Shown here one piece after another: positions 27,686 through 38,449 of a stretch of DNA of 64,000 nt (within the stretch, counting starts at the first letter, position 1; each line of letters opens with the position of its first letter). The stretch is from CAWGMT01 sp963823675. GTDB taxonomy: Bacteria; Planctomycetota; Planctomycetia; Isosphaerales; Isosphaeraceae. The position numbers and the translations under genes are program-made. The stretch covers positions 1,116,001-1,180,000 of the forward strand of contig CAWGMT010000012.1 in NCBI GenBank assembly GCA_963823675.1. The letters are read 5' to 3'. The notes below the pieces were generated by a model that was given only the letters and a program-made list of their open reading frames with translations, was not told the DNA's origin and searched no databases.

Positions 27686-29137
27686 ATGGCCATGGAGTTG
27701 GCACCTGGGGCGGACGACGTGTCATACGCAGACCAGCCAAGCTGGTCGGCGCTCCTGGCGTTTGGATTGGCTACGCGCGTCATCGTGGTGGTCATGGGCT
27801 GTTTGATCGCCCGTCCCGAGAATCCGGTGACCAGCGGGGCGGCGTTCTGGACTCACAATGACGGAATGAACCCACGCCATCGACAAGCGTTGACCCGAGG
27901 GCATCGCCCCTGGATCCAGTCGTGGTACCGCTGGGATGCGATGTGGTATGCCGAGATCGCGGAGCGGGGCTATTCCTACCGTCCGGGACGGCAGAGCAGC
28001 GTGGCGTTCATGCCGATGCTCCCGTTGCTCATGCGGGCCGGAGAGTATCTCAGACTGGACCGCTACTGGGCGGGCGTGCTCGTCCCGAACCTGGCGTTTG
28101 TGGCCGGATTGGCGTTTTTTGGGCGCTGCGTAATCAGGGTCACCAACGACGCCGCCACGAGCTGGCGGGCCTGCATTTTGCTGGCGGCCTTCCCGACGTC
28201 GTTCTTCTTCTCGGCGCCATACCACGAGTCGCTCGTGCTCGCGCTCTCGGCGGCCAGTTTGCTGGCCTGGCTGAACTACCGTCCCGGGCGTTCGGCCTTG
28301 GCCTTGGCCGTCGCCTCGGCGACGCGACTAACGGCGTTGTCAATGTCGGTCGGGCTCGTCCTGGAGTGGGCCGCCGACCTGGGGAGACGCCGCCGGGCAC
28401 GCCATTCCGCCTGGTTCGTCGCAATCGCCGGCACGGCGGGACTTGCCCTCTTTTTCGGTTACCTGGCCTGGCAGTTTCACGATCCAATGTTGCACCTGAA
28501 GGCCCACGCTGCCTGGGGCCGCAAGCCGCCCAGCGTCTCATCGTTGTGCTACTGGGTCTACAACTCCCCAACGCTGGGCCAAAAGTCGGCCATCTTCGCG
28601 CTCACGTTCATCCCTCTCGGGGCGTGGCTGTGTCACGCGCCGCTCCACGCGGCCGCCACGCGTCTGGCAGGAACAGCGATCCTTGGTCGGACCGCCAGTC
28701 TCGCCCCGCAAGTTCCCACCCTTCGCACGGTTCAGCTTGCCGGCCCGCTCATCGCCGCATTCGCCGTCCTCCTTTGCGCCATTGGTCTTCTAGTGCTCCG
28801 CGCAATGGGGTTGAGCGTCTCGGTGCGACCGGCGCTGTGCGCGGTCACGGAGGGAAGAGACGCACTCGCGGCGCTCCTGTTCCTCGGCCTGGGAACCCAC
28901 GCCTTCTTGAAGCGGCGCGCGCTATGGGGCTGCCTCGTGCTGGTCCCCATTCTTCAGGCCCTCGCGTCAGGTTCAACCATGAGTATGACTCGGGTTGTCC
29001 TGTCGGCCTATCCGGCTTTTCTCGATGCCGCCGAGCTCACTTCGGGTCGAGCCTCGTTCGCACTGGCAATTGCTTGCTGCCTGATCGGCCAGCTCGCCAT
29101 GTTGAGCTCATACGTGAACTGGACCTTCATCGGGTGA
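27686..29137 (+). CDS. PIG-V-like membrane mannosyltransferase family protein
   Basis: 483 residues. The ATG at 27686 is preceded by AGGAGG at five bases. The first luminal loop carries YRWDAMWYAEIAERGYSY and SVAFMPMLPLLMRAG, which match the catalytic-region pattern of PIG-V/GPI mannosyltransferase II-like bacterial proteins (RWDxxWYxxIAxxGY). About 11 membrane segments. It probably uses a polyprenyl-phosphate sugar to glycosylate an extracytoplasmic acceptor. It is transcribed divergently from the tyrosine operon and convergent with the next glycosyltransferase. Confidence 0.82.
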   Translation: MAMELAPGADDVSYADQPSWSALLAFGLATRVIVVVMGCLIARPENPVTSGAAFWTHNDGMNPRHRQALTRGHRPWIQSWYRWDAMWYAEIAERGYSYRPGRQSSVAFMPMLPLLMRAGEYLRLDRYWAGVLVPNLAFVAGLAFFGRCVIRVTNDAATSWRACILLAAFPTSFFFSAPYHESLVLALSAASLLAWLNYRPGRSALALAVASATRLTALSMSVGLVLEWAADLGRRRRARHSAWFVAIAGTAGLALFFGYLAWQFHDPMLHLKAHAAWGRKPPSVSSLCYWVYNSPTLGQKSAIFALTFIPLGAWLCHAPLHAAATRLAGTAILGRTASLAPQVPTLRTVQLAGPLIAAFAVLLCAIGLLVLRAMGLSVSVRPALCAVTEGRDALAALLFLGLGTHAFLKRRALWGCLVLVPILQALASGSTMSMTRVVLSAYPAFLDAAELTSGRASFALAIACCLIGQLAMLSSYVNWTFIG

Positions 29138-29258
29138 AAGGCGCGATCGCCGCACTGCCGATCCCGAAGGGCGACGCCTCCCAAGAAGTGATACCAGCCT
29201 CTCACGACCGGGACGAGTCCTGCGGCGGACAATTCGTGGCATCCTTCCTGTATTCAGA

Positions 29259-30803
29259 CTACCTGGTCCGCCCAGGTGCGCTGCGGCTCGCGCTCAGTAC
29301 CGCCCTGTCAGCCTTATGCCGCCAGAGCCGGTAGCATCTGGGATCGAGCGGGGCATCCTTGACGGGTTCGAAGCCCAGATCGAAAAACAGGCTGTCGCCG
29401 ACCTCGGGGAAGTTGCAGTGGTCCAGCACGTAATCGGCCGAGCGAATTTCGGCCAGTACCGCCGGTGTCGGCAAATCCGGCCAGACCCCGTTGACCAGGT
29501 GGGTGTCGTTCTCGGAATATACGTTGTAGCCGACGTAGCCCGTGGCATAAAACGGAATGGTGGGGTCTTCGGGGCAGATGACCCTTCCGGGAAGTCGTCG
29601 CGCCAGGGCTACCGCCCGGGAGTATTCCTGGTCCCAGTACGGCGGGGCCGTGAGCGGATTGTAGGTTCTGGTCATGTGCGGGAAAGCCGTCATCACCATG
29701 AGCAGGGAGAGGAAGCACCCCAGGATCACGCGGCGACGCGCGGGCGACGCCGATTCCTCGCAGCGTTTCAGGATGCGAGGCAATCGCAGGGCACAGAAGG
29801 CGGCCATCGGCAAGAGCGCCGGCAGCAGGCTGTTGGCAGCGCCGCCGACCTTGCCGGCGGTGAGCGCGCTATAGGGGATCGCCACAACCAAGGTGCCGAA
29901 GAGCCACAAGATCCTGGGATTCTTGCTCAGCGATCGCTTCTCGAGGATGATCCATTCCGCGAGCAAGAGCAGGAAGAGCGGCGAGTCGAGGAGTAGGTTC
30001 CAGAGACAGCGGGCGGACCGGACCGGATCGAGCCCGAACGCCTTGGGGACGACGATCATGTAGTAGTACACCGTCGGATTGAGAACCCGAAGCGCCAGCA
30101 CAACCCCGAACGCAACAGCAAGCGGGAAACTCGCCAGGAATATCTCGGCACGAGCCGGCCGCCGCCAGCGCAGGAGCAGGACTACCAAGGGCACGGCCGC
30201 GAAGATGAAGGCCGTTTGCTTGAAGAAGAACCCGGCCACCAGAGAGGCCGTGCCGAGCACGACCCAGAGCCAGCGACGCCTTTCCTGTCCGTATCCCAGG
30301 AGCAGCACGCCCAAGGTCGCGAACAGGAGCGAGGTCATGTCGGGGCGAGGGTCGGCAAAGTACTCGCCGGAGCGATGGTTCACGCCGAAAATCAAGGCCC
30401 AAGCCAAAAGCAAGCTCCAGGCGGTCCGTTCGCCCCGCATCGTCACTGCCAGAATCGTCACGGCCAAGATCGCCGAAAGAGCCGACAAGAGCCGCACGGA
30501 TTGGTTGTTTGGCCCAACCCACCGGAAGATCTCACCCTGGGCCCATGATAAGAGCGCGCCATAGACATGGGTGGAATGCCCTGGAGGCGAAAGCTCGTAA
30601 ACCGGCAATCCGCGCAGACTGCGCCAGCCCTCGAGCACCTGGGTAGCTTCCCATGGGTGCCTGGTGGAACTGGCGAAAACCAACCGGACGAGCGTGAAGG
30701 CGGTGATGGCGCAGATCAGGATCGCCGCCAAGAGCAACGGTCCACGGCAAAGCCAGCTTGATGGTCGGTGCGGGGGGTTCGAGATCCGGTGGTCGATCGA
30801 CAT
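29259..30803 (-). CDS. GT39/ArnT-like polytopic glycosyltransferase
   Basis: 514 residues, about 11 membrane segments then a C-terminal extracytoplasmic domain. The acidic first loop (HPWEATQVLEGWRSLRGLPV) and a later SGEYFADPRPDMTSLLFATL follow the GT-C pattern. It likely transfers a sugar from a lipid carrier. The C-terminal part (ICPEDPTIPFYATGYVGYNV) resembles other planctomycete dolichyl-phosphate-mannose-type enzymes. Start MSIDHRISNPPHRPSSWLCR at 30803; no strong ribosome-binding site seen. The exact acceptor is unknown. Confidence 0.78.
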   Translation of the reverse strand: MSIDHRISNPPHRPSSWLCRGPLLLAAILICAITAFTLVRLVFASSTRHPWEATQVLEGWRSLRGLPVYELSPPGHSTHVYGALLSWAQGEIFRWVGPNNQSVRLLSALSAILAVTILAVTMRGERTAWSLLLAWALIFGVNHRSGEYFADPRPDMTSLLFATLGVLLLGYGQERRRWLWVVLGTASLVAGFFFKQTAFIFAAVPLVVLLLRWRRPARAEIFLASFPLAVAFGVVLALRVLNPTVYYYMIVVPKAFGLDPVRSARCLWNLLLDSPLFLLLLAEWIILEKRSLSKNPRILWLFGTLVVAIPYSALTAGKVGGAANSLLPALLPMAAFCALRLPRILKRCEESASPARRRVILGCFLSLLMVMTAFPHMTRTYNPLTAPPYWDQEYSRAVALARRLPGRVICPEDPTIPFYATGYVGYNVYSENDTHLVNGVWPDLPTPAVLAEIRSADYVLDHCNFPEVGDSLFFDLGFEPVKDAPLDPRCYRLWRHKADRAVLSASRSAPGRTR

Positions 30804-30912
30804 GATGCAGTCCTTTGCGGTGAATCTCGTCCGTGAATGTGCCGGGCAAAGTCGCAGTCGCGATCATTCCTATAGCGGAATTCACGATCCGCAACAAGGG
30901 GAATGGCGCGAT

Positions 30913-33163
30913 TCAGACCCAACCATGGCGCTTGCGCAACCACCATTCCAGGGTCAAGAGTGCCGTGAAAATGAGCAGGAACGGCCAGTTGTCCCAGACC
31001 TTGTACTCCGACGGGCTGACGTACTCGGTATAGACCGATCTGTCGACGCCCTTGAGGTAGGCGGTCAGCTTTTCGGGAGTCACGGACTCACCGCCGGTGA
31101 TCTCGGCGATTTCGCGGCACAGCTTCAGATCGGCCGACGGGTTTTCGAGCTCGCGATCGTCTTGGTACACCAAGAACCGCGCACGGTCCCGGCCGATTTC
31201 CTGCCCGTCGCGACTGGCGATGACGGTGGCCATGTAGGTGCCCGGCCTGGCGAGTTGCTCGGTGGCGTAGGCCGTCGCGCGTCCCTCGTCTCCCTGGCTG
31301 TACATGTCGACCGGCACCGTGGCGGGATCCTTGCCCTCGCGCTCGATCTTGCACTCGTAACGGACCCCCGGGATCGGCGCGCCCTTGCCGTCGCGGGCCG
31401 TCGCCGTCAGTTCCACGCGCTCGCCGACATTCAGGCGGCGTTGGTCGAGCGCCAGCTTGACCTGGTTGTCGCTCTGGTCTTCCTTGTGTGACAACCAGAA
31501 GATGACTTGCCGCCAGAACTTGCGATGGGCCAGCCGCCCCTCCTCGGTGGCCCGTGCCCAGACCCAGGTCTCGCCGCCGTAGGCGAGGACCCTGCCATTC
31601 TTGCCGACTTCCATGCTCAACATCAGCGGCTCGGGATTGGGGCCGGGCGTTGAAGCCAGGATCTCGGCGCTCGCCTTCGGCTGGCCGAACCGATTGGTCC
31701 CTTGTATCGGGTGCATCGAATCCCAGATCTTGGCGGTCTCGGTCTTGTTGGCGCCAACCTGAAGCACGTAGCGATTCAGCCCGATGTCGGTGGGGACAAA
31801 CTTGATGCCCTCCTCGGGCTCGAGCTGACCGTCGCCGAGGTGGATCTCGGCCGGCAGGATTTCGGCCAGTTCCGTTTCGCCCCAGCCGCCGGGCCCGAAG
31901 CTCGAGCGGCCCCCGAGCATCATCAGGCCGGCCCCCTTCTTGACGGCGTCAGCCAGCAGCTTATGCTGGCGAGGCGTGAGGAATTCGGCGGCGAGGTCGC
32001 TCAAGATATACACGTTGAAGCGGCCCGGCGCGAAGTCGGCGTCCGCGACGCCGCTCACGTCCCCCTCGGCCGGCCGGTGCAACAGGACAAACTCGATCTG
32101 GATGTCGGGCGAGGTCCCGATGGCCCGTCCCAGGAATCTGTAGTCCCACGAGAAGTTGGGCCCGCGGAGGTAAAGGACGTTGAGCCCACCGGAAAGGACC
32201 GTCACGAACGTACTGATCTGGTTGTTCGAGTCGAGAAGCTCACCCTCCTGCTTGGCGACCTTGAGAGTCAGCAGCTTATCGCCAGCCGTTTGCGGAATGA
32301 ACTTCAGCCCCGTGATGGGCACGATTTCGGTCGACCTCGGGAACCTTGATCTGGGTCTTGGCCACGGGCGTCTCCTGGCCTTCCACATAGAGCTCGACAT
32401 CGAGCCGCTGGTTGGCGAAACCGCGGGCCAGCAGGCTGCCTTTGACCTCGACTTGATTCTTCACGAAGACCGTCGGGCTGGTGACGACCTCGCGCAGGGC
32501 GATGTCGCGGGGGGCGGCACCGGCATTTTCCGTTCCCAGGCCGACCCCGATCACGGGCACCCCCTCGCCCTTGAGCCGGCGCGACGCCTCGAGGGGGTTG
32601 ATCCCGTGATTCGACCCGAAATCGGACAGGATCACCAGCCGGGCGATGCGCTTGCCGGTCCCTTGCTGGCGCTTCTGGGCCTCGAGCATCGCCGAGCCAA
32701 GGGCGGTCTCGCGTCCCGTGGGCTTATCCGCAGTCTTGGGCTCGGTCTCCTTGGGCTCGGTGAGCGTCGAGTCGAATCGGTAAACCTTGGTGTCCAGGTC
32801 GCGGCTCAAGTTCTTGGCGACCTTGAGCGCATCGTCCAGCGTCCTCTTGGCGACATCCCAGCGCGTCTTGCCTCCCACCTCGTCGCTGAGCAACATGCTT
32901 GTGCTGTCATCGATCAAGAAGACGATCGAGGCGCCTTGCCGCTTCTTTTCCTTGATCACGACCGACGGCCGCAAGGCCGCCAGCAGGCAGAGCAAGAGCG
33001 CGAGCAGCCGCAGCGAAAGTGCGACCATGCGCCATCGCCCGGTCGTGCCCTTCAGCCGCAGCGAATAAGCCCAGAGCGTCAGCCACAGAACGACCAGCGA
33101 GGCAGCCACCAGGAGAGGCCACGGGCCGATCGGACTGAAGCTGACGCTGATGCCCTGAATCAT
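30913..33163 (-). CDS. VWA-domain / glutamine-amidotransferase-like membrane protein (one frameshift as read)
   Basis: About 750 residues. Two N-terminal helices (WPLLVAASLVVLWLTLWAYS; LSLRLLALLLCLLAALRPSV), then a VWA domain with MIDAS-type DDSTSMLL and SDFGSNHG. Next comes an Ig-like region (VEVKGSLLARGFANQRLDVE), a class I amidotransferase-like domain (YLRGPNFSWDYRFLGRAIGT; MMLGGRSSFGPGGWGETELA) and a C-terminal helix (FLLIFTALLTLEWWLRK). A shift near 32333 joins IKVPEV to TEIVPITGLKF. It is the last gene of the MoxR-DUF58-VWA-VWA operon. Such proteins act with MoxR ATPases in envelope stress or metal-dependent assembly (family knowledge). The start ATG at 33163 is chosen by the first membrane helix. 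Confidence 0.82.
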
Positions 33164-33236
33164 CGAAAGCTCGCTTTGACTCGCTAGAGCGAAGCAACCC
33201 TCGCCTTGCGCCCGCCGCCCGCGACCGTCGGCCCGC

Positions 33237-35454
33237 TCAAGTCGCCGCACCCAGGGTCTTCACACTTGGGGCCTCGCGATAGAACGTATTGGCAAGTACA
33301 TTCTCCAGCGACACCACGATCAAGATCAAGAGCATCAACCAGGGAAAGATCTCGTAGCCATACCGTTTCAATGTCTCAATCTCGTGGTGAGACTTGGCAT
33401 CCTCCGCGAGCAGATATCCATCCTTGCCGAAGATGGTCTCGAGGTCCGGTTTCTCGAGCATGGCAAACTGACTCTCGGCGCGGGGAACGTTCACGCTGAA
33501 ACCCAGCTCCTTGGCGGTCTTGTCGGGGGCAATCGCCTTGACTGTCCACTGGCCGATCGCCTGCGGCGCGGTGACCTCGAGAAAGTCGCTGCTGGATGAG
33601 GGTACCGACTGCGGCGGCGTCTTGGGATCGGGGCCGGTCAGGACGAAGCTCGTGAAGCGGGAACTGGGCCCGAGCGAAAGGAGTGCGTTCTCACCAGCCT
33701 CGAAGTTGAGCTGTTCGTTCGCCGAGCCGGCCAGATAGGGAACCGTCTCATTCATCACGACCAGGAACGACCAGCCGAGGGGAAAATCATTCCACGCATC
33801 GAGGCGGCGCTTGACCTCGCCCGCATTGACATAGATCCGGCAGAGCGGCGTCGTCCAGAGCAAGACCCTTCCGCTCTTGGGCCCCTTGAAGACGCGCTCG
33901 ATCAAGGCGGGAGCCCCGTCGGAATAAGAAAGGAGCGTATGAACGGCGTTGGCTTCGTTTTGCTTGACGGTCCAGTAGCGGAAGACCGGCACCACGCCAA
34001 GTTGAGTCGCCAGCTCCTTGCCGCCGCGCTCGAAGAGGGGATGGCTGATGTCGCTGACCTTGCCGAAGGTCGTTTCGGCCGCTGCCAGCTTCTTGGTGCC
34101 GAGCTCGGCGGGCAAGAGCTGGGCGGCGATGTCGCTGTTGTAACTTGCGGCGATGGCCCGGTGTCCAGGCGCGACCACGAGGCCGCCCCCCTCGTGAACA
34201 TAACGGTTCAGGGCGCCCCAGCCGTTTTCGTCGAGCGACGCCGCGTTGAGCAAGAAGACGCAGGCGAAATTGGGCAGAGCATCGCGAAAGCGCTCGCCGA
34301 GCTCGCCGGGCTTCCCCCGCTCGACAATGACGGGCCGGGAGATCGCGGCGGGGTCGGGGTCGAGGGCTCCGGCGACGAACTCGGCCTCATACCGCGTATC
34401 GGAGAGAACGAGGACCCGGATTGGCGGCCGCATCTTGAACGTGAAAAAGCGCTGATCGTCGTCCTCGAGCGGGTCAAGCGTCCCGGTCAGCTTGATCATC
34501 CCGCGATGCAGTTCGCCTTCCTGTAGCCGCGGCGGGGTGACGAAGCGGACCTCCGCCTGGCCGTCCGGACCAATCTCGACCGGCTTTTCGTCCTTCTTCT
34601 TGCCGTCGAGCCAGAACTCCGCCATGCACTTGACCGCGGTAGGGCCCTGCGAGCGGATCTTGGCCTTGATCTCCACCGGCTCGCCCATGGTCACCTCGGT
34701 GGTTGACGGCTCGACCGAGGCAACCGCGACGTCATGGACCTCCTGCGGAGCCAGCCGCAGCACGAAGGTCGTGGTCTTGATCCGCTCCGGGCCCTTTCTC
34801 GACTTGGCAAGCTGGTCAAGCCCTTCGGCGGGCTTTTCGGGGTCCCACGCGCTTCTGGCGAGGTCGGTCAAGACGTAAACCACGTGCAACGGGCGGTCGC
34901 ACTCGGCGACCGCGGCGTAAACCTGTCCCATCGCGGCATTGAGCGGCCGGTTGACTGGGTGGATCAGTCAGCGTCGTCGATCGATCTTGAGCGCGGCCGA
35001 GGGCGGCAGCCCCACCGGCACGCCCGGCAGGGCCGAGTCGACGACGAAGACCATGCTCGATTCGGGCAGCTTGTTGATGATCTCGCGAGCTCGCTCCTTG
35101 GCCTCATCGAGCCGGGTCTTGTCCTTGTCCTTGTATTTCATCGACAGGCTGGTGTCGAAGACCAGCCCCAGCGCCGTCGGGATCGAATCGATCGCCCAGC
35201 GGAACCTGCGAATAGAGGCGGGGGCGGGCCAGGGCCAGCGCCATCAGCGCCAGGATGGCCATCCGCGCCAGCAGCAAGAGCCAGTTCTTGATACGCAGCC
35301 GCTTCTTCGACTGACGCTGCCGCTCCCGGATCAGCCGTAACGCGGGAAAGACGACGTGCTTGGGGGTCTGCCGCATGAACAAGTGCAGCAGGATCGGCAG
35401 CGCCGCCAGCCCCACTCCGGCGGCGAGCCCTGCGTGAATCAGCGACATCTCCAT
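33237..35454 (-). CDS. BatA-type VWA membrane protein (one frameshift and an in-frame TGA as read)
   Basis: About 740 residues. Start MEMSLIHAGLAAGVGLAALP with GGGGAG upstream, then the BatA N-terminal signature (LFMRQTPKHVVFPALRLIRE) and a second helix (LLLLARMAILALMALALARP). A shift near 35197 joins this to the VWA MIDAS strand LGLVFDTSLSMKYKDKDK. The same frame meets a TGA at 34968-34970 and then continues into LIHPVNRPLNAAMGQVYAAV, so the stop is premature relative to the protein. The rest has DUF4159/amidotransferase-like and beta domains and a C-terminal helix (PWLMLLILIVVSLENVLA). It is second to last in the MoxR operon. Confidence 0.78.
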
Positions 35455-35474
35455 GGCCGCGGTCTCCCCTTCGA

Positions 35475-36374
35475 TCAAGCCCGGCCTTGCCGGGTCAAGA
35501 GGTAGCTCATCAGAGCCTTGTCGAACGGCATCCCTGTATGCAACGGCACATAATCGATACGAGCACGAACGCAGTCGGTGCGATAAGTCGAGCGGAATTT
35601 GTCAACTTCCTCGAGATAGTCGGCCTTGATCGCTTCGGCATCGACCTCGATCGTCTCGCGGGTTTCATTATCCTCGAGCCGCAACATTCCCTCGAACGGA
35701 AACACCGCCTCCGCCTCGTCGAGGATGTGAAAAATAATCAGGTCGTGGCCCGCAAACCGCAGCCGATGGATCGCCTTCAAGATCGATTCGGGATCGCCCA
35801 GGAGATCGCTGAACAACATGATCAGGCTGCGGTGGCGGATCATGCCCGCGACTTGCGTCAAGCTGCTCTCGATGTGAGTTGTGCCCGCCGGAGCGAGCTT
35901 GGCCAGGAGCGAAAGTATATTGCCGAGCTGCGACCGCTTGCTGCCTGGCGCCAGACTCTGAGACACCTTCTGGTCGAAGGCGATGACGCCGACGGGATCC
36001 TGCTGGTGGATCATCAGATAAGCCAGGGCCGCCGCCAGGCAGATGCTATATTCAAACTTCGTCAGCTCTTGACGATAAGTATAGCCCATCGACCCGGAGA
36101 GGTCCATCACCATGTAACCGGTCAGGTTCGTCTCGGCCTGGAATTTCTTGATGTAGAACCGGTCGGTCTTGGCGTAGACGTTCCAGTCGATATCGCCGAT
36201 ATTGTCGCCCGCCGCATACTTGCGGTGCTCGGAAAACTCGACCGAAAATCCATGGAACGGGCTGGCGTGCAATCCGGCGATGAACCCCTCCACTATGAAC
36301 TTGGCACGCAGGTCCAGCCGCGCCACCTGGCGGATGACCTCGGGCTTCAGATACTTCTCGGCCGTCCCCGCCAT
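35475..36374 (-). CDS. DUF58 domain protein
   Basis: 299 residues. The ATG at 36374 has GGGAGA six bases upstream (MAGTAEKYLKPEVIRQVARL). The DUF58 core is clear: FSEHRKYAAGDNIGDIDWNV followed by YAKTDRFYIKKFQ. The VWA-like part has VMDLSGSMGY (DxSxS) and LIMLFSDLLGD. In MoxR operons the DUF58 protein partners the ATPase and the VWA proteins. It lies 71 bases after moxR with a family B palindrome between, and 20 bases before the BatA-type gene. Confidence 0.93.
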   Translation of the reverse strand: MAGTAEKYLKPEVIRQVARLDLRAKFIVEGFIAGLHASPFHGFSVEFSEHRKYAAGDNIGDIDWNVYAKTDRFYIKKFQAETNLTGYMVMDLSGSMGYTYRQELTKFEYSICLAAALAYLMIHQQDPVGVIAFDQKVSQSLAPGSKRSQLGNILSLLAKLAPAGTTHIESSLTQVAGMIRHRSLIMLFSDLLGDPESILKAIHRLRFAGHDLIIFHILDEAEAVFPFEGMLRLEDNETRETIEVDAEAIKADYLEEVDKFRSTYRTDCVRARIDYVPLHTGMPFDKALMSYLLTRQGRA

Positions 36375-36421
36375 CAAAGATCTCCCAACTTGCGTTCGTC
36401 GCCACGGTCCGCCTGTCGGAA

Positions 36422-36446
36422 CATCACGCGGAGCGTGATGACTACT
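36422..36446. repeat. Palindromic interspersed element, family B
   Basis: CATCACGC-GGA-GCGTGATG with an ACTACT flank. Its reverse complement matches 45166-45190 at 23 of 25 positions. It lies between the MoxR stop and the DUF58 start. Confidence 0.7.
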
Positions 36447-37474
36447 TATTTGGGCGGCCGATCATATTTGGGGGTCTCGGGCTCGCGAATCTCGGCCAGG
36501 AGCCGCGCGACCAACGTATCGGTCGACTGGCCCTCGGCCTGTGCCTGGAAATTCGTGCTGATGCGGTGCCGCAGCACCGGGACCGCCACTTTCTTGATGT
36601 CGTCCAGCGAGACGCTGTAGCGCCCGTCCATCGCCGCCATCGCCTTGCCCGCCAGGATCAGGTTCTGCCCGGCTCGCGGACCGGCGCCGTAATCGACCAG
36701 GTCCTTGATAAACTGGGGCGATTTTTCCTCGATCGGCCGCGTGGCCCGCACCAGGCGCGCCACGTAGTCGACCGCGTACTCTGAGACGGGCACGTTGGTC
36801 ACCAGCTTCTGCAAGTTGACGATCGCCTTGCCGGAGAGGACTTTCTTCAGATCGGGAATCTCGCCCTTGGTCGTGGAGAGAAGAATGCGCTTCTCTTCTT
36901 CGAGCGTGGGATAGCCGATGCGGATATCGAACATGAACCGGTCGAGCTGGGCCTCGGGCAAGGGATACGTGCCCTCCTGCTCGATCGGGTTCTGGGTGGC
37001 GATCACGAAAAACGGTTCGGGAAGGTGCAACGTCTCCTGCCCGACCGTCACCTCGCGCTCCTGCATCGCCTGCAGGAGGGCCGCCTGCGTCTTGGGCGGG
37101 GTCCGATTGATCTCGTCGGCGAGGATGATGTTGGAGAAGATCGGACCGGGCATGAAGCGGAAAGCCCGCCGGCCCGCCTCCGGCTCCTCGAGCACGTTCG
37201 TTCCCGTGATGTCCGACGGCATCAAGTCGGGCGTGAACTGAATCCGCTTGAAGCCGACGTCGAGAATTCGGGCAATCGAGCTGACCATCAAAGTCTTGGC
37301 GAGCCCCGGCACCCCGACCAAGAGGACGTGCCCCCGGGTGAAAATCGAAGCCAGGATCAACTCGATGACCTCGCGCTGACCGATGATCACCTTGCCGAGC
37401 TCGGTGACCATGACGTCCCGGGAGTGTCGAAACTCGTCCAGAAGCTGCGTGATGCGATCGCCGACTGTTGACAT
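36446..37474 (-). CDS. MoxR-family AAA+ ATPase
   Basis: 342 residues from the ATG at 37474 (MSTVGDRITQLLDEFRHSRD); an upstream start at 37507 would add 11 unlikely residues. Walker A GVPGLAKT (residues 54-61), Walker B IILADEINR, sensor 1 FFVIATQNPIEQEGTYPLPE, then LDRFMFDIRIGYP. Intact. MoxR ATPases act as chaperones that insert cofactors or activate partner complexes together with VWA proteins. First gene of the operon moxR-DUF58-BatA-VWA. Confidence 0.94.
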   Translation of the reverse strand: MSTVGDRITQLLDEFRHSRDVMVTELGKVIIGQREVIELILASIFTRGHVLLVGVPGLAKTLMVSSIARILDVGFKRIQFTPDLMPSDITGTNVLEEPEAGRRAFRFMPGPIFSNIILADEINRTPPKTQAALLQAMQEREVTVGQETLHLPEPFFVIATQNPIEQEGTYPLPEAQLDRFMFDIRIGYPTLEEEKRILLSTTKGEIPDLKKVLSGKAIVNLQKLVTNVPVSEYAVDYVARLVRATRPIEEKSPQFIKDLVDYGAGPRAGQNLILAGKAMAAMDGRYSVSLDDIKKVAVPVLRHRISTNFQAQAEGQSTDTLVARLLAEIREPETPKYDRPPK

Positions 37475-37592
37475 ACCCAGTGCCGACCTATCTGCGAGAA
37501 AACGCAATCGAGAGACAAGATCAACAACATGTGAACGCTAGGAGAGCTCGTGCCGCCGGCCGAGCATCGTGCAGGCCAATCGGAACGTGACC

Positions 37593-37924
37593 CTATTCTA
37601 AGATGATTGAGTCCGACGATTCAAGGACGCGAATACGTGGGACATCCCCGGGACACTCAATATCCACACACATGGCAGAGGTTTCTTCATCGAACTTTTC
37701 CGGCGCCGGCACCTCGAATTGCCGCCGCGGCCCGATGATGAGATTTGACCAGAGCTCGGCTGGCCGCTCGACGCACCGCGTTGCCGACTGAGACGGCAGG
37801 TTGCCCGCACTTCCGTCACCAAGACCGTCGACCCGAGACGCGAAAGCAACGTATTTCTAGACCCGCAAGGGTGGAGCTGGCGCCGGACTGCGGCCGGCTT
37901 CAGAACGTCAATCGTAAAACTCAT
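37593..37924 (-). CDS. Possible small hypothetical protein split by a frameshift
   Basis: An ATG at 37924 opens MSFTIDVLKPAAVRRQLHPC, then LLSRLGSTVLVTEVRATCRL. In another frame the region ends with LPSQSATRCVERPAELWSNL, IIGPRRQFEVPAPEKFDEET and SAMCVDIECPGDVPRIRVLE, with a stop at 37593. Both parts have convincing amino-acid composition and together would give about 110 residues with one shift near 37790. No family recognised. Evidence is composition only. Confidence 0.35.
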
Positions 37925-38449
37925 CCATAACACGAGTTGCGTCTTGATGTGAGGGCGCCCTTTGCCGGTGCCGGCACGGTGTGGCCGCCGTCGCGGGACG
38001 CGAGGGGATGGACGCGGCCAAACTCGTTTCGTCCGTGTGGGTTGCAACGCACGCTCCCGCGGGCTCTCAAGGAATTTAACACCGGTGAAATCGAGACACC
38101 GCCGCCCGTGCCTGGCCCGAGAATTGCGTAAGCTGCATCGTTGACTTGGGCGACGCGCGCTCCCGGCCGACGAGTCGTGATGCGCGTTCATGGAACCGGA
38201 GAGGATTCGCTGCGACGCTGTCGCCCGCCTGGTGTAACCCCGCAAGGAACGGCACCGTGTGATCTCCTAGAAAACTCCGATACTCCCGTCCCTCCTACCC
38301 GCGGGAGTGGCCAGCCAGCGACCGGCCGGCCCGTTTCGAATCACTCCGCCGACCTTGAAAGCTCGCCGCGCGCATCCGGCAAGGCTCGATCGTGGGCCTG
38401 CGCGGCGTGATGTGCCGGCGCCGCTCCCTGCCTTCTGGAGAATTCCGTC
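37925..38449. other. Intergenic, no gene seen
   Basis: About 525 bases. Frames on both strands are short or Arg/Pro-rich and unconvincing. GGAGA near 38436 is the ribosome-binding site of the next gene. Confidence 0.5.

Noticed and set aside
34968..34970. TGA read as selenocysteine in the VWA protein
   Set aside because: VWA/BatA proteins are not known selenoproteins and I see no SECIS-like hairpin right after it.
37598..38245. 215-codon minus-strand frame as one gene
   Set aside because: Most of it is Arg/Ser-rich. Only the sub-segment beginning at 37924 looks coding, and it changes frame.
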